Of a stretch of DNA of 64,000 nucleotides, positions 52,068 through 59,712 are shown piece after piece (positions within the stretch are counted from its first letter, which is position 1; each line of letters begins with the position of its first letter). A program made the position numbers and the translations under genes. The stretch lies in the NCBI GenBank assembly GCA_963923955.1, contig OZ000552.1, positions 1,364,001 through 1,428,000 on the forward strand, given 5' to 3'. The notes beneath the pieces were generated by a model. It was not told the origin of the DNA. It did no database searches and saw only the letters and a program-made list of their open reading frames with translations. Origin of the DNA: G963923955 sp963923955 (GTDB lineage Bacteria > Pseudomonadota > Gammaproteobacteria > Eutrophobiales > Eutrophobiaceae).

Positions 52068-53702
52068 ATGCAAGCCTTGATGATGGATATGCCGTTGACG
52101 ATCACGTCAATCATGCAACATGCTGATAATAATCACCCCGATGCGGAGATTGTCTCGATTACCGCCGATAACCCGCAGCACTGTTATCGCTACGGCGATG
52201 CATTTGCTCGCATCCGCCGGCTTGCCAATGCGCTGCATCGCTATGGCATAAAACCGGGCGAGCGCATCGGCACGCTGGCCTGGAATGATTATCGACATTT
52301 CGAGTTGTATTACGCCATATCCGGCATCGGCGCCATCACGCATACGATCAATCCGCGTCTGTTTCCGGAGCAGCTATGCTACATCATCAACCATGCCGAA
52401 GATCGTATTGTTTTTGTTGATATCCTGGTCCTGCCGCTACTGGAGAAGCTCAGGGCTGCACTAAAGAGCCTTGAATTTATTGTGGTGCTTTGTGATGACA
52501 AACACCTGCCAGAGACCACGCTGGATAACATACAGAGCTATGAGTCCTTCATCGCCGGTGAGTCCGATGCCTTCGACTGGCCGGCCCTGGATGAAGGCGC
52601 CGCCAGCAGCCTTTGTTACACCTCCGGCACCACCGGCCATCCGAAAGGCGTCCTGTACAGTCACCGCTCAACCGTCTTGCATGCCATGACCTCCCTTGCC
52701 CCTGATGTCCTCGGGCTCTCGGCCTGGGACGTGGCGATGCCGGTCGTGCCGATGTTTCATGTCAATGCCTGGGGCCTGCCGTATGCCGCGCCGATAACAG
52801 GCAGCAAGATGGTCTTCCCGGGCCCGAAGATGGGGGATGGCGAGGCCTTGCAGCGGCTGATCGAAGCTGAGGCGATAAGCGTTAGCGCCGGGGTGCCGAC
52901 CGTATGGCTGGCCCTGCTGGATTATCTGGCAAGATCCGGCAAGGCCCTGGCCGCCTTGCAGCGGGTGATCGTCGGCGGCTCGGCCTGCCCCTTGTCGATT
53001 ATTACCGAGTTCAGAGAAAAATACGGGGTAAGCGTCCACCACGGCTGGGGCATGACGGAGATGAGCCCGATCGGAGCGGTTAATACCCTGCTGCCCGGCA
53101 TGGAGAAACTGTCCCCCGATGAGTTGGATAAGATCCGCATGAAACAGGGCAGGGCACCGTATGGCATTGAGATGAAGCTCGTCGATGATGAGGGCAGGCA
53201 ACTGGCGCACGATGGCAAACAATGCGGCATGTTAAAGGTGCGCGGGCCCTGGGTGTGCCGGGCTTATTATAATCTGGATGAAGAGGATCATGCCCATGAC
53301 GAGGCGGGCTGGTTCAGCACCGGAGACATCGGCAACATTGACGCCAAAGGCTATTTACAGCTGACGGATCGCGCCAAAGACGTGATCAAGTCCGGGGGCG
53401 AGTGGATCAGCTCCATTGATCTGGAAAACGCGGCGGTGGGCCATCCGCAGGTGGCTGAGGCCGCCGTGATCGGTGTGCCGCATCCGAAGTGGGTCGAGCG
53501 GCCCTTGCTGATCATAGTAAAAAATGAAAACGAGGAAATATCCAAAGAGGCGCTGCTCAAGTGGCTGGAGGACAAGGTGGCGAAGTGGTGGCTGCCCGAT
53601 GATGTGGTATTTGTCGATGCCATCCCGCACACGGCCACCGGGAAGATCCTGAAGACGGAATTAAGAGAGCAGTTCAAGGATTACTGCCTGCCTGATGTAT
53701 AG
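52068..53702 (+). CDS. Fatty-acid/aromatic-acid acyl-CoA synthetase
   Basis: A 544-residue AMP-forming ligase. P-loop-like motif CYTSGTTGHPKGV, the A5 region GWGMTEMSPIGAV, and the hinge/A8 block YLQLTDRAKDVIKSGGEW with the catalytic lysine in TATGKILKTELRE near the C-terminus are all present. It activates a carboxylic acid to its CoA ester; medium- or long-chain fatty acid is likely. AGGAGAG lies about six bases upstream of ATG 52068. Followed nine bases on by an NTF2-like gene. Confidence 0.92.
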   Translation: MQALMMDMPLTITSIMQHADNNHPDAEIVSITADNPQHCYRYGDAFARIRRLANALHRYGIKPGERIGTLAWNDYRHFELYYAISGIGAITHTINPRLFPEQLCYIINHAEDRIVFVDILVLPLLEKLRAALKSLEFIVVLCDDKHLPETTLDNIQSYESFIAGESDAFDWPALDEGAASSLCYTSGTTGHPKGVLYSHRSTVLHAMTSLAPDVLGLSAWDVAMPVVPMFHVNAWGLPYAAPITGSKMVFPGPKMGDGEALQRLIEAEAISVSAGVPTVWLALLDYLARSGKALAALQRVIVGGSACPLSIITEFREKYGVSVHHGWGMTEMSPIGAVNTLLPGMEKLSPDELDKIRMKQGRAPYGIEMKLVDDEGRQLAHDGKQCGMLKVRGPWVCRAYYNLDEEDHAHDEAGWFSTGDIGNIDAKGYLQLTDRAKDVIKSGGEWISSIDLENAAVGHPQVAEAAVIGVPHPKWVERPLLIIVKNENEEISKEALLKWLEDKVAKWWLPDDVVFVDAIPHTATGKILKTELREQFKDYCLPDV

Positions 53703-53711
53703 CAGCGCAGC

Positions 53712-54179
53712 ATGAAGGCAGACAAAGACTACCGCGATGCGCCGGCGAAAGAGGTCGTTGATCTGCATGTGTTTTTTGAAGACTGGTTCAGGGGAAGCTG
53801 TGAAAATAATGAGCAGGTCTGGGGCGAGCGCCTGCATGCCCGGATGGATGAGGATTTTTATATTGTGCTCCCGGGCGGGCATGGCCTATCCGGTAGCGGA
53901 TTCTGGCCTGAAATGCAGGGCCTCTATGGAAGCAATCCCGATTTTCAGATCAACATTCGCAACATACAGCAGCGCCCATGCAGTCAGGGCGATTGGGTAA
54001 TCCTAACTTATGAGGAATGGCAAAAGGGCGCGAAATACTCAACGCCACCGAATAACGCCCGCGTGGCAACCGCCATACTCATCAAGGATGCATCCGCGCC
54101 GAATGGCCTTCGCTGGGTTCATGTCCATGAGACCTGGTTGCCGCCGGAGCAACTCAGCGCCGAGTCCTTCGACTGGTAA
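53712..54179 (+). CDS. SnoaL/NTF2-like small protein
   Basis: A 155-residue protein with the pattern of a SnoaL or DUF4440 cone-shaped fold: an N-terminal helix (FFEDWFRGSCENNEQVW), DEDFYIVLPGG, and a strand-rich C-terminal half ending RWVHVHETWLPPEQL. Many such proteins are isomerases, hydratases or binding proteins; no catalytic residues can be assigned. It is probably co-transcribed with the acyl-CoA synthetase. Confidence 0.75.
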   Translation: MKADKDYRDAPAKEVVDLHVFFEDWFRGSCENNEQVWGERLHARMDEDFYIVLPGGHGLSGSGFWPEMQGLYGSNPDFQINIRNIQQRPCSQGDWVILTYEEWQKGAKYSTPPNNARVATAILIKDASAPNGLRWVHVHETWLPPEQLSAESFDW

Positions 54180-54183
54180 GTTT

Positions 54184-55107
54184 TTATACCAGCCTGCCGA
54201 AGCGCGCATAGTATTGATCATCGGCCGGCGGCAGATTGCCCTCCACTGTCTCCATGTTTGCCGTGATAAATTCCATTGCCCCCTTATGCACCAGGCGATA
54301 AAGATTGGCAGCCAATCTGCGCGCCAGCCTTCCCGGCCAGTTGGCCGGCAATAACTCCTCCGGCAGATCGGCATCGTGCAGCAGGATACGCCGATATTGG
54401 TGGATCAATAATGTGCGCACCTGAAAGCACTGGCTATGCTCCAGCCTCTTTGCCCGCTTCACCGCCGCCAATATTGCGCGAAAGCGAGTAAGAAATTCCA
54501 TATAGCGCGGCTCAATCTCATCCAGCCGCCAGGATGTGTGCGTCAGCCTTTTCAGCGCCTCCCTAGAGGCCAGCTCGGTCGTATTCGCCTGCAATACAAT
54601 CACCTTCTGCACAAGATCCAATTCCTGTAAGGTTTCATCCAAAGAGCAGCGATCTGCCGAAGGATGGGCGAGCACAGCGGCGCTCAGCGCACCGTAGCCC
54701 AGCCATAAGAGTTCTCTGCGCAAGACTTCCTTCTCGCTGTTACTCACGAAGGCGGGCATGACCAATACCCAGTTTCCATCCCAGCTGGAGTCGCCTGCGG
54801 CATAGATACGCCGCGCAGCCTTCTCATAATGGCGGCTGCCAAAGTCGGTGAAGCTGTAATAGCTGCGCCGCCTAATCTGGCGCGCCACCAACCAGCCTTC
54901 TTGTACCAGACGAAACACGGCGGTGCGTATCTGTCGCTGGTTCAGGCCGAAGGGTTCTAATGCCGCGATCAGGCTGCCTAGCCAGACGGAATTACCATGC
55001 TGGGAAATGGAATCGCCAAAGATGCTGATGATCAAAGAACCGGCTCGAGGCGGGGAGTTCTCGGCGAAATCCTTCACGAGTTCATCAATGCACTTGAGCT
55101 TGGCCAT
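54184..55107 (-). CDS. paaX: PaaX-family transcriptional regulator
   Basis: A 307-residue repressor of the PaaX type. The N-terminal winged helix (SLIISIFGDSISQHGNSVWLGSLIAALEPFGLNQRQIRTAVFRLVQEGWL) and the C-terminal PaaX domain are full length. PaaX proteins normally repress phenylacetate or related aromatic catabolism and respond to the CoA ester. No paa genes are in the window. The adjacent convergent acyl-CoA synthetase could be its target, but this is inference. Confidence 0.87.
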   Translation of the reverse strand: MAKLKCIDELVKDFAENSPPRAGSLIISIFGDSISQHGNSVWLGSLIAALEPFGLNQRQIRTAVFRLVQEGWLVARQIRRRSYYSFTDFGSRHYEKAARRIYAAGDSSWDGNWVLVMPAFVSNSEKEVLRRELLWLGYGALSAAVLAHPSADRCSLDETLQELDLVQKVIVLQANTTELASREALKRLTHTSWRLDEIEPRYMEFLTRFRAILAAVKRAKRLEHSQCFQVRTLLIHQYRRILLHDADLPEELLPANWPGRLARRLAANLYRLVHKGAMEFITANMETVEGNLPPADDQYYARFGRLV

Positions 55108-55698
55108 AGTAACGATGCTTTAGCTGCAACCAGGAGCCACCCCTCTTTTGTACAGAAAGCGATGTTGCCTCATTCCTCATTCCCGTGCAAAAACATCACC
55201 CCTGCCCACCCTCGTCCTTGCGCAAGCATGTCCCTGCGAAAGCAGGGGCGAGGAAAGCGGGGAGCAGGGGCAGAGATTCATAGAGGATTTGGCAGAGAAC
55301 TCTCTTTCCGTCATTCCTGCGAGGGCTTGTCCCCGTGGAAACGGGGGCGGGAATCCAAGTAATGGAGAAATGCTAAAAGTCCCTGTGGATTCCCGTTTTC
55401 ACGGGAATGACGGGGTATAGTGAGGAGGCCAAGTCGGCCTACGAAGCTTAGCCCGGCCGCATCCCGTATCGTTAAACAGCCTGAGCGCTGCTTGCTTGAT
55501 AGGTTTCTGCGTATCCCTGGTGCTCACGGAATACTGTCTGTTAGGGCTTTGTTACTAAATATTGCCTTAGAGTCTTATTTCAAAAGCCGGCTTGGTAAAA
55601 ATAAAGGCTTATAAAAGAGTATGGCCGAAGGCCGCCGGAGTCGTTAGACTGGCACCTTATCATTTTCATAAGCCCTAATCTTAATAGGAGAACTGCGC
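55108..55698. repeat. Intergenic region with dispersed palindromic repeats
   Basis: No gene recognised. Repeat copies at about 55205-55255 (TGTCCCTGCGAAAGCAGGGG), 55310-55350 and 55382-55410 (GGATTCCCG...CGGGAATGACGG). The last 100 bases contain a small CTTAT/ATAAG inverted repeat (about 55656-55672) and AGGAG eight bases before the peroxiredoxin gene. Confidence 0.75.
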
Positions 55699-56181
55699 AT
55701 GAGCATACAAGTTGGTGAGAAAATCCCCGAATCCACATTGACCCACATGGGCGCTGACGGGCCGGCGCCCATTACCACCGGCGAGCTCTTTGCCGGCAAG
55801 AAGGTGGTCTTGTTCGCCGTGCCTGGTGCCTTCACCCCGACCTGCTCGCAGGCGCATCTGCCGGGCTATGTTGTCAACGCCGATGCTATCCTGGCGAAGA
55901 GCGTCGATACCATTGCCTGCATGGCCGTGAACGATGTCTTCGTGATGGATGCCTGGGGCAAGGCACAGAACGTAGAAGACAAAATCCTGATGCTGGCAGA
56001 CGGCAATGCTGACTTCACCAGGGCCTTAGGACTGGACAATGATTTCAGCAGTTTTGGCATGGGAGTGCGCGCAGGCCGTTTTGCCTTCATTGCAGAAGAT
56101 GGCGTGGTAACTCACCTCAACAGTGAGGCGCTGGGGAAATTTGAGATCAGCGATGCCGAGACCATCTTGTCATTGTTGTAG
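55699..56181 (+). CDS. Peroxiredoxin, Prx5 type
   Basis: A 160-residue peroxide reductase. The peroxidatic cysteine is Cys49 in PGAFTPTCS; the family segment VNDVFVMDAWGK follows. No fused glutaredoxin domain, so it would need an external thiol reductant. The thioredoxin reductase gene lies just downstream on the same strand, giving a plausible partner route. Confidence 0.93.
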   Translation: MSIQVGEKIPESTLTHMGADGPAPITTGELFAGKKVVLFAVPGAFTPTCSQAHLPGYVVNADAILAKSVDTIACMAVNDVFVMDAWGKAQNVEDKILMLADGNADFTRALGLDNDFSSFGMGVRAGRFAFIAEDGVVTHLNSEALGKFEISDAETILSLL

Positions 56182-56250
56182 GTATTTTCCGGCGCGCGCT
56201 ATTCACAGGCAACAAGGATAACCGGCAGGAAGCAGGCGCGGAGTATAAGG

Positions 56251-57201
56251 ATGCCGGCAATGCACCATAAATTGCTGATACTCGGCTCCGGCCCGGCCGG
56301 TTATACCGCCGCCGTCTATGCGGCGCGCGCCGGTTTGGCGCCTGTTATCATCACCGGCATTGAAGTCGGCGGGCAGATGACGACAACGACGGATGTCGAT
56401 AACTGGCCGGGCGATGAGGCAGGCGTGCAAGGGCCGGAGTTGATGGAGCGCATGCGGCGTCATGCCGAACGCTTTGGCACCCAGCTGATCCATGACCATA
56501 TTCACACCGCCGCATTAGGCGAGCGGCCCTTTGGCTTAAGCGGCGATGGCGGGGAATATAGCTGTGATGCCTTGATCATTGCCACCGGCGCCTCTGCCAA
56601 GTATCTGGGGCTGCCTTCCGAAGAGGCATTCAAGGGCAGGGGGGTGTCCGCCTGCGCCACCTGCGATGGTTTCTTCTACCGCAACAAGCCCGTGGCCGTG
56701 GTCGGCGGCGGCAACACGGCTGTGGAAGAGGCGCTGTATCTGGCAAACCTTGCCGCCCATGTTAGGGTCATTCACCGGCGCGACAGATTTCGTGCGGAAA
56801 AGATTCTCAGCGATCGCTTATTAAGCAAGACCGGCGAGGGCGGCAATGTGCGCATCGAATGGAATCATGTCCTGGATGAGGTGCTCGGTGATGAGGCGGG
56901 CGTGACCGGCGTGCGGATTCGGGATGTGAACTCGGGCGATAAAAAAAATATCGATGTGCACGGCCTGTTCATTGCTATCGGCCATAAACCGAATACGGAT
57001 ATTTTTAGCGCCCAACTGGACATGAAAGGGGGCTATATATTGGTCAAGGGTGGCAACGCCGGTTTCGCCACGGCGACCAGTGTTGCCGGCGTGTTTGCCG
57101 CCGGCGATGTGGCCGATTCGGTATATAGACAGGCCGTAACCTCGGCCGGGCTTGGGTGCATGGCAGCCCTGGATGCGAAACGTTATTTGGAAGAGGCTTA
57201 A
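56251..57201 (+). CDS. trxB: Thioredoxin reductase
   Basis: A 316-residue FAD/NADPH enzyme that reduces thioredoxin. FAD motif GSGPAGYTAAVYAARAGL at 12-29, redox pair Cys135/Cys138 in SACATCDGF, and NADPH motif VGGGNTAVEEAL. Full length. An earlier ATG at 56251 is used; MHHK at 56260 is an alternative. It is the last chromosomal gene before the dif site. Confidence 0.97.
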   Translation: MPAMHHKLLILGSGPAGYTAAVYAARAGLAPVIITGIEVGGQMTTTTDVDNWPGDEAGVQGPELMERMRRHAERFGTQLIHDHIHTAALGERPFGLSGDGGEYSCDALIIATGASAKYLGLPSEEAFKGRGVSACATCDGFFYRNKPVAVVGGGNTAVEEALYLANLAAHVRVIHRRDRFRAEKILSDRLLSKTGEGGNVRIEWNHVLDEVLGDEAGVTGVRIRDVNSGDKKNIDVHGLFIAIGHKPNTDIFSAQLDMKGGYILVKGGNAGFATATSVAGVFAAGDVADSVYRQAVTSAGLGCMAALDAKRYLEEA

Positions 57202-57238
57202 GTGGTCTTGGCCCGGAGACATCTCTAGCCGATATGTT

Positions 57239-57266
57239 ATTTAACATAATATATATTATGCGCAAT
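57239..57266. other. dif: Chromosome dimer-resolution site dif (XerC/XerD), left end of phage array
   Basis: Read on the plus strand: ATTTAACATAA (57239-57249, XerD arm), TATATA (centre), TTATGCGCAAT (57256-57266, XerC arm). The reverse complement matches the E. coli dif at 25 of 28 positions, with a perfect XerD arm. The sequence to its right (from TTATGCGCAAT onward) recurs at 57579 and 59699, whereas the left side does not, so this is both the host dif and the left junction of phage DNA integrated by Xer recombination. Confidence 0.9.
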
Positions 57267-57279
57267 GCAGCGAGGGCGT

Positions 57280-57378
57280 GCGGGAATCCCTCATGGCGCG
57301 TGCAGCGTAGTATCGGATCCGATACCAATAGTCGGGTGTAATAGGTCACCCGACTACTCAATCAATGACTTAGCCACC
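57280..57378. repeat. R repeat, copy 1
   Basis: About 98 bases beginning GCGGGAATCCCTCATGGCGC and ending GACTTAGCCACC, with palindrome ATCGGATCCGAT and a hairpin GTCGGGTG/CACCCGAC (57331-57338 with 57347-57354). It holds the 3' ends of a coiled-coil protein gene (plus) and of rep (minus), both truncated here. Further copies are at 57603-57701 and 59307-59403. Confidence 0.9.
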
Positions 57379-57410
57379 CTTACGAATCGCACCATTTCCG
57401 CCCTCACTAC

Positions 57411-57578
57411 ATTGCCTGACTGTGACAGCGAGGCTGTCAAGTCCGCATAACAGGCGCCTATGTTCAATCTTCCCGGCGGTGGCCTGGTGGCCAGTGTACC
57501 GCCTTGCAGATGGCGACCGCTCATCGGCCAGCCCGGGCCATTGTCTGGCCGATGAACGGTCTGAACATAAGCGGGACA
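57411..57578. repeat. S block, copy 1
   Basis: A ~168-base block from ATTGCCTGACTGTGACAGC to the att site. A second copy at 59529-59698 is about 85-90 percent identical by eye. It contains several inverted repeats (for example around GGCCTGGTGGCC at 57481-57492) and no gene. Position next to the att sites suggests phage intergenic or origin sequence. Confidence 0.8.
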
Positions 57579-57589
57579 TTATGCGCAAT
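57561..57589. other. Xer-type phage attachment site, att 2
   Basis: CTGAACATAA (57561-57570, degenerate XerD arm), eight-base centre GCGGGACA, and TTATGCGCAAT (57579-57589), identical to the XerC arm of the host dif. The weak XerD arm and the longer centre resemble attP sites of Xer-exploiting filamentous phages, where XerC does the strand exchange. An identical 29-base site is at 59681-59709. Confidence 0.85.
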
Positions 57590-57602
57590 GCAGCGAGGGC
57601 GT

Positions 57603-57701
57603 GCGGGAATCTCTCATGGCGCGTGTGGCGTAGTATCGGATCCGATACCAATAGTCGGGTGTAATTGGTCACCCGACTACTCAATCAATGACTTAGCCAC
57701 C
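57603..57701. repeat. R repeat, copy 2
   Basis: Same 98-base repeat as at 57280, here containing the true 3' end of rep (stop at 57677-57679, residues AVAKSLIE) and a truncated 3' end of the coiled-coil gene. The hairpin GTCGGGTG/CACCCGAC (57654-57661 with 57670-57677) abuts the rep stop and may act as a bidirectional terminator. Confidence 0.9.
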
Positions 57702-58724
57702 GCCCGCTCTGTCTGCCCACTCCTTCCCCTGTCAATGCCGATCTTACGTAAGCGGGCGCGGTGCCTCTTTGTAGATGCTTTGCTCAGGTCGAATCGTTTG
57801 CCGTGCAGCCACTGCAGGGCGTATAGAGTAGTGATATTGGCCGAGTACGCAGAGCGCACTGCACCACTGGCAAGCAACTGCTCGCTGATTGTTTGTATGT
57901 CCATCTTTGCTACCTGTAAGCGTTTGTCTAAGTTAATGAAGTCGTGGATGTAGGTGTGGAGCTTGCGCTCGTTAAACAGGCCGTAGTAGCGGTAGTTGTT
58001 CTCACGCAAGAAGCGGGACTTGAGTTTGAGCTCGTAACGGACGACACCTTGTACCTGGCAGTAGTCCTTGACCTGTTCGGCATAGCGGTAAGCCGCACTG
58101 CCCTTCCCTTCTCTTCTCTTTAGTTTGGGGAGCAGGTGCAAGCTAAGCTCATAGGCCTTGTCATAGACGCTGGGGTAGAGGCGGGTCGGTCGGTTGCCGG
58201 ACTTGGGCAACCAGTCCACCGTCTTGCCGTTTAGGTGCAGGCGCGGGGTGGCATAGCGGTAGGGCTGGGTGGCCAGGGCTTTTAAGTAATCATCGGCGTT
58301 GCCACAGCCCACTGCCTGGTTGGTGGTGAGATGCAGCTCGGTAAGCATCGCCCCATCGCTGTAGGTCTCTACCCGTTTGCCATCTTGGCCTAACTGTGGT
58401 AGAGTCCGAAGGTCAGGGCGTAAGCGTGGGCAGGTCGTAGTCTTTGAGGATGCGGTTATAGACCGCAATGCAATCCTCTAAGCGGGTGTAGCCAAAGAGG
58501 TTGTCCAGGCGATTGATGCGGGAGGGGTTGCCGGAGACGCTTAGGCGGTTGCCGGAGATAACAATCTGCAAGGTGGTGGAATAACTCCCTTCGTGTTTGA
58601 TCTTCGGTTGTGTCATCGCAAGTTGTTCCCCCGTCTGGGTGTCAATGTGAATACAAGCCCTGTCCCCGATGAGGGGCAAGGCCACATCAAAGTCCTGGTA
58701 CACCTTGAGCCAGTCGTAGAACAA
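57677..58724 (-). CDS. Filamentous-phage replication initiation protein, with CCC-TGA +1 frameshift
   Basis: Two overlapping frames together encode a ~348-residue rolling-circle Rep of the phage gene II/X (RstA-like) type. The first part (58724-58416, 103 codons, TTG start) begins MFYDWLKVYQDFDVALPLIGD, as expected for the family, and ends ...DLPTLTP at CCC followed by TGA (58415-58413). A +1 step on CCC-T continues as DLRTLPQLGQDGKRV... to the stop at 57677. The second frame contains TRLYPSVYDKAYEL and YELKLKSRFLREN blocks, intact to the end. This could be programmed +1 frameshifting or a recent one-base mutation. The protein would nick the phage origin to start replication. Confidence 0.8.
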
Positions 58725-58826
58725 GAGGTTTTTTCTAACTAATTAAAAAATTATTTCAACGCATAAAAGTTAGAATATAAATTTTTAATAATCAAGAAAA
58801 AAAGAAAATAACGATAAAATTATGGG
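58725..58826. promoter_or_regulatory. Divergent AT-rich control region between rep and the 56-residue gene
   Basis: Strongly AT-rich stretch separating divergent genes. CTAACT (58735-58740) and AGTTAG (58768-58773) are inverted arms 27 bases apart and could be an operator; AAAATTATTT and TTTTTAATAATC lie between and after. In CTX-type phages this position holds the RstR operator and the rep promoter. No experimental basis here. Confidence 0.45.
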
Positions 58827-58997
58827 ATGGCTACAAAACATATTCCTGAGAAAACCTGGCGCAAGGTGGAGGAGATGACCGTCAAGGCAGTCATAGAGAC
58901 CAGATCCGCCATAAAAGACACGGAAATACTTAACTACCTGATCCTGAAAGGGATAAAGGTGGCAAAGGAAGAAGGCTTCCAGGAGCTAAAGAAATAG
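58827..58997 (+). CDS. Small 56-residue protein divergent from rep (possible repressor)
   Basis: A 56-residue protein beginning MATKHIPEKTWRKVEEMTVK and ending KEEGFQELKK. It is basic, helix-rich (an IKDTEILNYLILKGIKVAKEE amphipathic segment) and could be a ribbon-helix-helix or small HTH DNA-binding protein. I do not recognise the family. Its position, divergent from rep across an AT-rich control region, is that of the phage repressor (RstR in CTX phage). Function is inferred from context only. Confidence 0.65.
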   Translation: MATKHIPEKTWRKVEEMTVKAVIETRSAIKDTEILNYLILKGIKVAKEEGFQELKK

Positions 58998-59073
58998 CCG
59001 AACAACAAGGACTTTATGAAGATGAAATGATGCTGTAGTAAAATACAGACTTTTCTGGGAGGAGATGAGCTTG

Positions 59074-59337
59074 ATGAGTACAGCAACTTTGATGATAGCC
59101 GTGATCGGCACCGGCATTTCCCTAGCAGGATTGATGATTGGGCTTATTGCCTGGCTACGGGCGGATATACGCCGTACAGAGGATCGGCTGCGGACGGACA
59201 TGCGTAGTATGGAAGATCGACTCAGTGAGGACATCAATACCCTGCGCAAGGAGACCGGCGAGTTACGGGAGCGCATGGCGCACCTGGAGGGTCTCTTGGA
59301 AGGCTTGCGGGAATCCCTCATGGCGCGTGCGGCGTAG
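59074..59337 (+). CDS. Membrane-anchored coiled-coil protein of the satellite unit
   Basis: An 87-residue protein with one membrane helix (about 5-27, ATLMIAVIGTGISLAGLMIG) and a cytoplasmic or periplasmic coiled coil rich in R, E, D and L heptads (IRRTEDRLRTDMRSMEDRL). GGGAGG 11 bases upstream favours ATG 59074 over 59065. Its last ~10 codons lie in R, and truncated copies of that 3' end occur twice to the left. Similar small proteins are common next to mobile elements; no function is known. Confidence 0.7.
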   Translation: MSTATLMIAVIGTGISLAGLMIGLIAWLRADIRRTEDRLRTDMRSMEDRLSEDINTLRKETGELRERMAHLEGLLEGLRESLMARAA

Positions 59338-59403
59338 TATCGGATCCGATACCAATAGTCGGGTGTAATTGGTCACCCGACTACTCAATCAATGACTTAG
59401 CCA
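59307..59403. repeat. R repeat, copy 3
   Basis: Third copy of the ~98-base repeat, with the true 3' end of the coiled-coil gene (stop at 59335-59337) and a truncated, altered rep 3' end on the minus strand (MAKSLIE). Hairpin arms at 59358-59365 and 59374-59381. Copies 2 and 3 are exactly 1,704 bases apart. Confidence 0.9.
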
Positions 59404-59409
59404 TCGCCC

Positions 59410-59512
59410 ACTCCGTCCCCTTCGCCGCCGGCTCTGGTGCGCTGCGAGGCGCATATCAGGCTGTTAGAGCGGGCAACTCCGTCCCCTTCGCCGCCGGCTC
59501 TGGTGCGCTGCG
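59410..59512. repeat. 37-bp direct repeat pair
   Basis: Identical 37-base units at 59410-59446 and 59476-59512, beginning ACTCCGTCCCCTTCGCCGCC and ending TGGTGCGCTGCG, 66 bases apart. Found only in the satellite unit, between R copy 3 and the S block. Confidence 0.9.
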
Positions 59513-59528
59513 CTACGCCCTCATCCAC

Positions 59529-59698
59529 ATTGCCTGACTGTGACAGCAGACGCTGTCAAGTCCGCATAATAGGTGCTTATGTTCAATCTTCCCGGCGGTG
59601 GGCTTCGCAGCCAGCCTACCGCCTTGCAGATGGCGACCGCTCATCGGCCAGTCTGGGCGATTGTCTGGCCGATTAGCGCTCTGAACATAAGCGGGACA
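59529..59698. repeat. S block, copy 2
   Basis: Second copy of the att-adjacent block found at 57411-57578, with scattered substitutions and two bases more. Contains the same palindromic segments and the end of the att site. Confidence 0.8.
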
Positions 59699-59709
59699 TT
59701 ATGCGCAAT
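59681..59709. other. Xer-type phage attachment site, att 3
   Basis: Identical to att 2: CTGAACATAA, GCGGGACA, TTATGCGCAAT. It separates the 2,120-bp unit from the larger prophage. To its right the first ~24 bases (through CAGCGAGGGCGT) match the other units, then the sequence diverges. Confidence 0.85.
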
Positions 59710-59712
59710 GCA

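Larger units (their letters stand above)
57256..57578. mobile_element. 323-bp remnant unit of the phage array
   Basis: One period of the array: XerC arm, then the R repeat (57280-57378), then the S block (57411-57578), ending at the next att site. It contains only the convergent 3' ends of the genes seen complete in the next unit and no full gene. It equals what would remain after recombination between the two R copies of a larger unit. Confidence 0.8.
57579..59698. mobile_element. 2,120-bp satellite-like filamentous phage unit
   Basis: Bounded by identical att sites (57561-57589 and 59681-59709). It encodes rep (minus), a divergent 56-residue protein (plus) and an 87-residue membrane/coiled-coil protein (plus), and carries R at each end of the coding part plus an S block. 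There is no coat, adsorption, pVI-like or Zot gene. Size and content resemble satellite filamentous phages that depend on a helper, such as the RS1 element of CTX phage. The neighbouring prophage supplies those genes. Confidence 0.75.

Noticed and set aside
57677..58724. Simple pseudogene call for rep
   Set aside because: Only one frame change is present, at a shift-prone CCC-TGA, and both sides are otherwise intact; a programmed shift is at least as likely.
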